Both the position numbers and the translations under genes were made by a program. Shown here piece by piece: positions 1 to 5,666 of a DNA stretch of 10,039 nucleotides. The notes under the pieces are model-generated. The model saw only the letters and a program-made list of their open reading frames with translations, did not search any database and had not been told where the DNA came from. Position 1 is the first letter of the stretch. Every line of letters begins with the position of its first letter. Source of the DNA: Verrucomicrobiia bacterium (lineage in GTDB: Bacteria; Verrucomicrobiota; Verrucomicrobiia; Verrucomicrobiales; Akkermansiaceae); contig CANHKJ010000097.1 of the NCBI GenBank assembly GCA_947460915.1, positions 1 through 10,039 on the forward strand, in the 5' to 3' direction.

Positions 1-2418
1 TACAAAGTCTCCAGCGTCGGGCCCGTCATCGTAGAGGCCAGCACACTCTGGACCTACAGCTACTACCCAAACCCTAGCGTGCCTGGTGGTCTTTACCAAT
101 ACCGCCGCCACATGTACCCCCGCGTGGTGCTGTGGAATCCCTACAACGCTCGCGTCTCCATGCCTGCACTGATCGTCATGATGCAAGGAAATGGCCGCTT
201 CGAGTTGCTCGAGACCGTCAATTGGTATGGGTGGCTTCTCACTTATGGCGGCAGTTGGGGCAATGATGGCCGCGGAAATAATTTCGCTTCCAATGAGGGC
301 TTCGAACAATCCGACGGCTACACGGAGGCCTACGTCGGCTCAAACTATTTTACCGTTCCCGCCACCACCTTTGAGCCGGGCGAGTGCCTCGTCTTTTCCA
401 CTGCCCGCGGGCAGGAATACGATGAGCGAAACATCGCGGCCAATCTCCTCAGTTGCACCACTGCCCCCGATGTGAGCCGCTGTTTTTTTCTCAGTAATCA
501 ATTGGTCAATGCCGCCGGTGCCTTCGTAAACGTCGATTATTTTCCCACCCGCTATCAATTCAATCCGGTCGTGAATGTTGCCAAAAATCAAGCCGATGAC
601 CAACGCATCGTTGCCAAAGTGTTAGGCCAGCAGAGCAGTGTGAATTTCGCGGAGTTTGATCGACTCCCGCAATACGCCTACATCTCCACCTCCTTGCAAT
701 ACGGTGGTGGCCGAGAGCCCCGACTCGCCCAACGCACCAGCACTTGGCAAAACGTCGAGCGGACAGACACCCTCAATCCCCGCCCGACGATCCTACCCGA
801 TATCCGCAGCCGCGAGGGTATGCGCCTGCGCTGGTTCCGCGAGCACGCCTCCAATCGCAACAACACCGGCCCCCTGCGCAATACCAGTTTTCTCGAAGAA
901 GCCCCGCTCGCTACCTGGAATCCACGCGCTGCCTACGCCACCCGCAGCCCATGGGACAACATCGGCGGCACCCTCGCCACCAGCGGCTCTGGCGGCGGCC
1001 CTTGGTTTTTCGGCATCTACACCCGCGATCTCTATGACCAAGCCGTTTCCTGGAACGACCAAGCGCCCGTCTTCCGCAACGGCAAGTACCACGGCAATCC
1101 CTTCGGCACGCCCATGGAAGGGAAAGAACGCATCGTCCTCTTCGATGTGCCTCGCACCGACGTCGGCCTCGTTTCCTTGGGCCAACTCCAACACGCGAAA
1201 TTTTCCGACTTCGTCTGGCACCCGTCCTACGCCTTTGCCAATTCCCTCGCCGATCCCCGTGTGGCTAGCGGAAAATACAGCGGCCTCGATCGCACCGCTC
1301 CGCCCCTCAGCTCCAGCGGTGAAAAACGCTACGGCGGATTTGATATGAACAACATCGGCTGGTCCACCGATGCCGAGCGCTCCGGTGGTGGCCCTGATAC
1401 CTGGGCGATGCAAGGCCGCGCCATCTACCAAGACCTCTGCGATACCGACAACCTCGTTTACGATCTCTCCTACGAGCTTAATCATAGCATGTGGGATGAC
1501 TTTTTTCTCTCCACCGGCCAGCGCTACGATAAGGATCAATTTCTCAGCGACCCGCTGCGCAAGCCCTTGCCCAATGGACGCCTGCGGCTGCTGCCATCCT
1601 CACGGGGCAACATCAATGCGAATGATTTGATGGACCTCCACCGCCCTGCGCGCCATCTTTTGCTAGATGGTGCCTTCAATGTCAACTCCACCTCCGTCGC
1701 GGCCTGGGAGGCCTTGCTGCGCTCCACTCAGGGTCTCGGCGTGAGCCCCGAAGGCATCCGCTTTTCCCGCATTCTCAATCCACGCGGCGGTGAGTGGAAA
1801 TCCAGCTCTAGCGGCAACAACCAAGACGCCTGGGACGGCTCACGCGTGCTTAGCGAAGACGAGGTCCATAAGCTCGCCGTTGCCATCGTCGAGCAAGTCA
1901 AACTACGCGGCCCATTTCTCTCCCTCGCCGATTTCGTCAATCGCCGTCTGCGCAACGACGACAGCGGACGCTCCGGCACCCTGCAAGCTGCCATCGATGC
2001 TGCTGGCCTGAACCAAAGCTTCCGATCCAGTCACCCACTCAACAACCAAAGCAGCCTGCCAAACTACCGCCATCCCGACAACATTGCCGATCCCACCCGC
2101 CTGGAGCAAACCCTCAAGCCCGATAGCATGGCTTGGGGCATTCCCGGCTACCTCACTCAGGCTGATGTCTTGCAAGTCATCGGCTCCACACTCAGCGCCC
2201 GCTCCGATACCTTCCGCATCCGCGCCTACGGCGATGCCACCGATGCCAGCGGCAAAGTTCTCGCCCGCGCCTACTGCGAGGCCATCGTCCAACGCCTCCC
2301 CGATCCCCTCGATCCCGATCCCTCGGGCCTCAACCCCGCCAAGCAAAACAACCGCATCGACTTCGGTCGCAAATTCCAAATCGTCTCCTTCCGCTGGATG
2401 AAACCCGAGGAGATTTGA
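1..2418 (+). CDS. Verru_Chthon cassette protein A-like protein (3' part, 805 residues visible)
   Basis: The frame is open from base 1, so the gene begins upstream; an internal GTG at 79 is not a convincing start. The product matches, from memory, the Verru_Chthon cassette protein A family (TIGR02600), long proteins of Verrucomicrobiota found in cassettes with pilin-like partners. The family hallmark seen here is the C-terminal end with FQIVSFRW followed by MKPEEI. A stretch around window residues 615-650, with an acidic helix then GPFLSLADFVNRRL, recalls the helix-hairpin segments of GspK-type pseudopilins, which would fit a role in a type II secretion or type IV pilus-like apparatus; that role is inference. 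The gene is clearly richer in G+C, with C-ending codons, than most genes downstream. Its last 30 codons are duplicated at 9609-9704. Family assignment is fairly sure; function is unknown. Confidence 0.8.
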   Translation, partial: YKVSSVGPVIVEASTLWTYSYYPNPSVPGGLYQYRRHMYPRVVLWNPYNARVSMPALIVMMQGNGRFELLETVNWYGWLLTYGGSWGNDGRGNNFASNEGFEQSDGYTEAYVGSNYFTVPATTFEPGECLVFSTARGQEYDERNIAANLLSCTTAPDVSRCFFLSNQLVNAAGAFVNVDYFPTRYQFNPVVNVAKNQADDQRIVAKVLGQQSSVNFAEFDRLPQYAYISTSLQYGGGREPRLAQRTSTWQNVERTDTLNPRPTILPDIRSREGMRLRWFREHASNRNNTGPLRNTSFLEEAPLATWNPRAAYATRSPWDNIGGTLATSGSGGGPWFFGIYTRDLYDQAVSWNDQAPVFRNGKYHGNPFGTPMEGKERIVLFDVPRTDVGLVSLGQLQHAKFSDFVWHPSYAFANSLADPRVASGKYSGLDRTAPPLSSSGEKRYGGFDMNNIGWSTDAERSGGGPDTWAMQGRAIYQDLCDTDNLVYDLSYELNHSMWDDFFLSTGQRYDKDQFLSDPLRKPLPNGRLRLLPSSRGNINANDLMDLHRPARHLLLDGAFNVNSTSVAAWEALLRSTQGLGVSPEGIRFSRILNPRGGEWKSSSSGNNQDAWDGSRVLSEDEVHKLAVAIVEQVKLRGPFLSLADFVNRRLRNDDSGRSGTLQAAIDAAGLNQSFRSSHPLNNQSSLPNYRHPDNIADPTRLEQTLKPDSMAWGIPGYLTQADVLQVIGSTLSARSDTFRIRAYGDATDASGKVLARAYCEAIVQRLPDPLDPDPSGLNPAKQNNRIDFGRKFQIVSFRWMKPEEI

Positions 2419-2423
2419 AAAAA
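2328..2423 (+). repeat. Direct repeat, left copy (vccA 3' end)
   Basis: These 96 bases cover the last codons, stop codon and following A-run of the vccA-like gene. They match 9609-9704 at 93 of 96 positions with no gap (constant offset 7281). The mismatches are at 2353/9634, 2365/9646 and 2413/9694. Each falls on a first codon position and changes the residue (Arg to Ser, Gly to Ser, Ile to Phe). The left copy is in frame with the long gene and so is the functional 3' end. Confidence 0.95.
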
Positions 2424-2782
2424 CGCAACCTAGGTTTACTCGCACCAGCCCAGACCAATGACCTAGGTAAAAACACTTCCCCGTACGCCCCCCCCTGTGC
2501 GCCCCATACATGGGTCTAGCGAAAAATGGCGGGTGCAAGGAAGGAACATCGTGCGTATATCAGAGTTTCCCAAAGACTTTTAGGAAAAGCGTAAAAACAA
2601 CCGATATCCAAAACACGTGAGGTGAAGCTTTTACCCGCCAAGAGGTAGAAGAAAAATTCTTGAATTATCTGAAAAAAACGAGTTTCCTTTCGCAGGCATA
2701 ACCAAATGATGCAATATGGTATGTTCCTCCAAATAAAAACTGTGAAAGAAGAAAGTAACATCAAGCAATACACCAGCAAAAA
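2424..2782. other. Gene-poor leader between vccA and the small-gene pair
   Basis: No convincing gene lies in these ~360 bases. A 36-codon ATG frame at 2510 lacks any support. The palindrome ACCTAGGT occurs twice (2428-2435 and 2461-2468), and an 8-base inverted repeat TGGCGGGT/ACCCGCCA sits at 2527-2534 and 2633-2640. Base composition drops in G+C after about 2520. The promoter of the following pair must lie here or further upstream, but no clear -35/-10 pair was found. Confidence 0.5.
2428..2468. repeat. Paired AvrII-type palindromes, possible hairpin or operator
   Basis: The 8-base palindrome ACCTAGGT is present twice, 33 bases apart start to start, just past the vccA stop. The copies can pair to a hairpin with a 25-base loop. 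Read on the - strand the hairpin is followed, after three bases, by six Ts; read on the + strand it is followed by As. It could be a - strand terminator or a two-site protein-binding element. Confidence 0.35.
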
Positions 2783-2950
2783 ATGAGTGACAAGCCAAAG
2801 CCCCGTCCACAACCTCAGAAACCAGCTCAAAAGCCAACCGAGAGAACTGTAGCAAAGGCCGCCCCAGCCAAACCGGCGCAAATGATTTTTGGAACAGAGA
2901 AGCGTGCTTCTGAGAATACGAATTCAACAGGCCCCAAGAAACCTAAATGA
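2783..2950 (+). CDS. Small Pro/Lys-rich protein (55 aa)
   Basis: A 55-codon frame starts at ATG 2783 and ends in a TGA that shares four bases (ATGA) with the start of the next gene, an arrangement typical of translational coupling. The first ~20 residues are almost only Pro, Lys, Gln and Arg (MSDKPKPRPQPQKPAQKP), followed by an Ala/Lys/Pro stretch, a short hydrophobic MIFGTEK patch, and a polar tail ending GPKKPK. There is no membrane segment or signal peptide, and the protein is strongly basic and probably disordered. It may contact nucleic acid or the cytosolic side of the membrane protein encoded next to it. I do not recognise the family. The overlap is the main reason to believe the gene is real; no clear ribosome-binding site precedes it. 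Confidence 0.6.
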   Translation: MSDKPKPRPQPQKPAQKPTERTVAKAAPAKPAQMIFGTEKRASENTNSTGPKKPK

Positions 2951-3342
2951 AGATATTTGAGATTCGCGATGCGTATTATCAATCCACTGGCAAAGTCAGT
3001 GAGTTGGTGAGGCAATTCTCTCTCGCTGGCATCGCAGTTATCTGGATTTTTCGTATTGGTGGCGATGATGCAGGTGGTGTTCTATATACAAATGAACTAC
3101 TGCTCCCGTTGGGATTCTTTGTGGCCGCTCTTGGTTCTGATCTTCTACAGTATGTTTACGGTAGTGTGATTTGGGGCTTTCTTAATACACATTATTGGCG
3201 CAAGCACAAGAATAACGATGAGGATGTCAAAGTTTCGAATAAGGTTAATTGGCCTAGTTTATTTTTCTTCTGGATCAAGGTTATTTTTGTGCTTGTTTCT
3301 TATGGCTTACTGATGATTTCGATCATCAAGCAACTCACATAG
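2947..3342 (+). CDS. Small three-helix membrane protein (131 aa)
   Basis: This gene begins inside the stop codon of the 55-aa gene (ATGA overlap at 2947-2950), so the two probably form one translational unit. The product has a short amphipathic N-terminus, with Tyr-Tyr at 10-11 and a RQFSLAG turn. Hydrophobic segments lie at about 20-37, 51-79 and 103-127. A charged cytosolic-type loop at 84-100 (RKHKNNDEDVK) separates the second and third. There is no enzymatic motif. The pattern of EIRDAYY, then a GIAVIWIFR helix, then a LLPLGFFV helix resembles uncharacterised membrane proteins I recall from accessory regions of various bacteria, but I cannot name a family. The stop codon is followed within four bases by an attC-like motif. 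The function is unknown; a membrane effector paired with a small basic partner is one speculation. Confidence 0.75.
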   Translation: MKIFEIRDAYYQSTGKVSELVRQFSLAGIAVIWIFRIGGDDAGGVLYTNELLLPLGFFVAALGSDLLQYVYGSVIWGFLNTHYWRKHKNNDEDVKVSNKVNWPSLFFFWIKVIFVLVSYGLLMISIIKQLT

Positions 3343-3345
3343 AAC

Positions 3346-3404
3346 GCCTAACAAACCAGCGCATCTAACGGTGGGTTTCGTCATTCTTTGATTTTGCCGG
3401 TTAG
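3346..3404 (+). other. Degenerate integron attC-like site
   Basis: Four bases after the stop codon of the membrane-protein gene comes GCCTAAC, an exact fit to the R'' core RYYYAAC of attC sites. It is followed by AA and a spacer, then a CTAACGG arm (3365-3371). That arm pairs with CCGGTTAG (3397-3404) leaving one unpaired base. The 3' core expected as GTTRRRY reads GTTAGTC, one base off. The position directly behind a stop codon is right for a gene cassette, but the outer and inner arms do not pair as in a canonical site. It may be a decayed cassette site or chance. Confidence 0.25.
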
Positions 3405-3440
3405 TCCCATTCGTAAAATGCCTAAACTTTCTGCGAAAAA

Positions 3441-4079
3441 ATGATTCCACGCAATCTGCACATATCCTCTCGTAATAATGACTCGCGCATACTCGTGGAA
3501 GCCCTTCTCAGGTTTGCACGTGAGTCTGACGGCTACACACCGCTCCCAAAGCAAACCGCCCAGTATCGCAAGTTGATAACCACTGATGCGTTTGTCCTTC
3601 AAGCCATTCACTCTGAACCGTTGCCCGCAATTCACCTTGCATCATCCGACGGTGCAGGGTTAGAGCTCACCAACATCATTCCCAAGAATGTGAGTTCAAT
3701 TACCATGGAAGAGTACAATAGCTTTGTCGAACATTTTAGAAAGAGCCTCACATCCTTTAGCCGTAGGAATAGTTTAGGTCTCAGGATTAAGACAACAAGC
3801 GGTGAACTTACTCTTGATTCTGCCATTTCTGGACCCAAGACCCGCAAAAGGTTCGAACAGTTTCTTGCAGTCCATCCTACGAGTAAACACGCCCATGATG
3901 TGCGTCGGCTAGACATATTCATTTGCACTGCAGCGCGGAATGCTAAAGGAACGGTGGACGTAAATCGCTTGAAGAGATACTTGCGTGAAGTTTTAACTTG
4001 GTGTGAGGATGACGCGGAGTGGTGCGCTAATCGAGTAAGCACGGGCCTAGAAGTTTTAGAAGCAAGCCGCTCGTTCTGA
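3441..4079 (+). CDS. Hypothetical protein (212 aa)
   Basis: A single-frame gene from ATG 3441 to TGA 4079, 98 bases after the membrane-protein gene and with no gene opposite it that looks better. The product is soluble, with no signal peptide or membrane segment. Its N-terminal half (about 1-85) mixes short strands and helices, with a conserved-looking HSEPLPAIHLASSDGAGLEL stretch at about 56-75. The rest is helical and charged, with an Arg/Lys-rich central region (about 100-140) and two Trp-Cys pairs near the C-terminus (LTWCEDDAEWCANR, about 185-198). I see no catalytic motif and do not recognise the family. Codon use and base composition differ from the vccA gene upstream, in line with accessory origin. 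An earlier start is not available because the frame is closed shortly before. Confidence 0.7.
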   Translation: MIPRNLHISSRNNDSRILVEALLRFARESDGYTPLPKQTAQYRKLITTDAFVLQAIHSEPLPAIHLASSDGAGLELTNIIPKNVSSITMEEYNSFVEHFRKSLTSFSRRNSLGLRIKTTSGELTLDSAISGPKTRKRFEQFLAVHPTSKHAHDVRRLDIFICTAARNAKGTVDVNRLKRYLREVLTWCEDDAEWCANRVSTGLEVLEASRSF

Positions 4080-4176
4080 ATACAAGAGGGCAAACAAGTG
4101 TTCAGCATCGATTCTATATGAGTAGAGTAATGAATTTTGATTTATACGGGCAAACTCAAAAAAAATACTCAAAAAT

Positions 4177-4556
4177 AGCAATCGCGGCGACGGGTGAAGC
4201 AATTGCGGCGTTAGCTTTAGCAATTCGTAAAGTCACTTGTTGCAATCGAGCGTTCAGGGAAAGCATTTGCCTCGTCAAGGGTAGCAACCGAAGCGAAAGG
4301 CGTAGCAATAGCGTTTTGATGCTTTAGCAATGGCGTAGGAAGACTAAGCAATCGAATTGGAAGCACTTGCAATTCCTTGGGAAGGTGCAGCAATCACGTC
4401 TGCATCTGTAGCAATAGAGTCGGAAGGTATAGCAACAGCGTAGGAAGGCTTAGCAATGGCGTCGGCAGGTGTAGCAATTGCGCGGGAAGGTGCCGCAATG
4501 ACGTCGTCACCTGTCGCAATAAAGGAGTCACATTGAGCAACGAAACAGTCAGTCAA
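4177..4556. repeat. Degenerate 21-bp tandem array, 18 units
   Basis: Eighteen consecutive units can be laid out, each opening with AGCAAT or a close variant. The approximate consensus is AGCAATNGCGTCGGAAGGTGT. All units are 21 bases except for one extra T after unit 3 and one within unit 7, giving 380 bases. The first six to seven units are the most diverged and units 11-15 the most regular. Because 21 is a multiple of three, the array can be read as a heptapeptide repeat in several frames: about SNGVGRC on the + strand and AIATPAD on the - strand. Neither reading has a credible start, so it is better treated as a DNA or untranslated repeat. Units differ too much, and have no unique spacers, for CRISPR. 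Confidence 0.9.
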
Positions 4557-4603
4557 CACAACGATTGAAGCGCAAAAATTCACTCGCCCTAACACTTTCA
4601 CCG

Positions 4604-4631
4604 TTGACATTTCTAACGTCTTTGCTATCGG
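4604..4631 (+). promoter_or_regulatory. Possible sigma-70-type promoter of the helical-protein gene
   Basis: A perfect TTGACA (4604-4609) is followed after 16 bases by TATCGG (4626-4631), which is preceded by TGC as in extended -10 elements. The element ends 10 bases before the ATG at 4642, so the leader would be very short. The -10 fits only three of six consensus bases, so this is tentative. Confidence 0.3.
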
Positions 4632-4641
4632 TTTTCACGAT

Positions 4642-5370
4642 ATGAAAAATATCTATATTAACCGACTCGATATGTGCCGTACCGTTAGCACCCTGCTCAA
4701 TGATGCATCTGTGCAACCCGTTTGGCAAAACCAAGCCCCCCTGATTTTCACCACGAAGGCCCAGCAGCTGCAAAAGGCCATCGATGACTTTGCGGCCATC
4801 GCCGCAGAGCAGGAAAAAATCATCACTGGCCATGCCGCCGACAAAGAGCGCGAAGAAGCCGAACTCGAAGACCTCAGTCACGAGATCGGCCAAACCCTTG
4901 CCGATTATTACTACGATGCCGAGCAAGACCAAAACGCCCATGTTGTCGAATTTTCCGCCACGGCATGGCGTCGCCTCCGCGATGAGCAGCTCCTCAACCG
5001 CAGCCGCATTCTGGCGACCAAACTCAGCCAAGCCCTCGCTGCCGATGCCTCCACACTCGCCAACTACGGGCTGGATGCCGCCGATGTAACAGCGCTCAAT
5101 GACGCCATCGAAGACTACGCAAATGCCATCGCTACACCCGCCCAAGCCATTGCCACCCGCAAGGCCTTGACCGCATCGCTACGGGGAAAATACAACGTCA
5201 TCAGCGATCTCCTCGGCAGCATGGACAAGCTCGTTTTGCGCTTCCGTAATACAGCTCCCGGCCGCTCTTTTGCCGCCCAATGGCAAGCCGCCCGCGTCAT
5301 CCGGGACCGCAGCCAAGCAGCGAAAGCGACACCACCTGCTACAACCGATACCTCTGCAAATCCAGCATGA
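4642..5370 (+). CDS. Uncharacterised all-helical protein (242 aa)
   Basis: The frame runs from ATG 4642 (a second ATG at 4672 is possible) to TGA 5370. The product is almost wholly alpha-helical and has no signal peptide. It has an acidic, Ala/Glu-rich coiled-coil-like helix at about 35-85. A segment FSATAWRRLRDEQLLNR (about 101-117) follows, then a LANYGLDAADVTALNDAI helix, then a heptad-like ANAIATPAQAIATRKALT stretch (about 160-177). The helical C-terminus has LVLRFRNT and ends in a Pro/Thr/Ala tail. From memory this pattern belongs to a family of uncharacterised ~200-residue proteins in Bacteroidota and Verrucomicrobiota; I know no assigned function. The gene has a higher G+C content than its neighbours on both sides. 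It follows the 21-bp array, whose - strand reading (AIATPADAIAKPS) resembles this protein's heptad. Confidence 0.75.
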   Translation: MKNIYINRLDMCRTVSTLLNDASVQPVWQNQAPLIFTTKAQQLQKAIDDFAAIAAEQEKIITGHAADKEREEAELEDLSHEIGQTLADYYYDAEQDQNAHVVEFSATAWRRLRDEQLLNRSRILATKLSQALAADASTLANYGLDAADVTALNDAIEDYANAIATPAQAIATRKALTASLRGKYNVISDLLGSMDKLVLRFRNTAPGRSFAAQWQAARVIRDRSQAAKATPPATTDTSANPA

Positions 5371-5510
5371 TCCATTTTTCCGCTTGACCGCACCATCGAT
5401 CAAACGGCATGATCCCCACGCTAACTCTGCAATCAACCTCAACCCATTTTTACAACGCTGAATCCACCACCTATCTAACAACTGCTTTTGCGAGAAACAA
5501 AGGCTAAAAA

Positions 5511-5651
5511 GGGTCCTCACTGAAACCGCGAATTTTATCAGACCCATCTGAATGACCAAGCCACCGCACCTGATCGGCGCGGCTTGGCGCGTCATTCGGA
5601 AGGTGCTTCGCGGTACCTAGTGAGGAGCGTGATCAAGTCGCGCTCTTTTTT
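5511..5651 (+). ncRNA. Candidate structured RNA (multi-stem with terminator)
   Basis: The 296-base gap before the large secreted-protein gene can fold extensively. Bases 5514-5521 (TCCTCACT) are the exact complement of 5619-5626, which would close a multi-branch junction. Inside lie a 5-bp hairpin with a CCCA loop (5538-5551), a long hairpin at 5550-5597 (six pairs, a 4-base bulge, then seven pairs CCAAGCC/GGCTTGG), and a 6-bp hairpin with wobble pairs at 5602-5617. An intrinsic terminator (5625-5651) follows directly and shares two bases with the closing stem. It could be a stand-alone small RNA or a cis-acting leader that decides termination ahead of the next gene. I cannot match it to a known RNA family. 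The 5' end is not defined. Confidence 0.45.
5625..5651 (+). terminator. Strong rho-independent terminator
   Basis: A 9-bp stem (GAGCGTGAT pairing with GTCGCGCTC, including two G-T wobbles) with a three-base CAA loop is followed immediately by six Ts. It lies 255 bases after the helical-protein gene and 16 bases before the first ATG of the next gene. It either ends a transcript from upstream or works as an attenuator of the gene that follows. Confidence 0.8.
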
Positions 5652-5666
5652 ACTCCCAAAGCAACA

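Noticed and set aside
79..81. GTG as the start of the vccA gene
   Set aside because: The same frame is open back to base 1 and the family is longer, so the true start lies upstream of the window.
656..1348. + strand 230-codon frame inside vccA
   Set aside because: Ser/Pro/Ala-rich out-of-frame reading of vccA codons.
793..1539. Long - strand open frame opposite vccA
   Set aside because: Ala/Gly/Val-rich shadow of a GC-rich gene; the + strand frame has family-level similarity and a recognisable C-terminus.
1903..2538. - strand open frame of 211 codons over the vccA end
   Set aside because: Low-complexity Gly/Ala-rich translation antisense to a recognised gene, running into the gap; no motif.
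2516..2927. Two - strand frames with hydrophobic translations before the small-gene pair
   Set aside because: They overlap each other and the ATGA-coupled + strand genes; the hydrophobicity comes from the antisense of A-rich DNA.
4177..4556. CRISPR array
   Set aside because: There is no alternation of conserved repeat and unique spacer; units are contiguous and only 21 bases long, and no cas genes are present.
4118..4610. Genes translated from the 21-bp array on either strand
   Set aside because: All frames are products of the repeat period, lack ribosome-binding signals, and are broken by the two single-base slips.
5433..5445. 12-base match between the gap after 5370 and the start of the right vccA-tail copy
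   Set aside because: A simple CAACCTCAACCC-type sequence with no extension on either side; probably chance.
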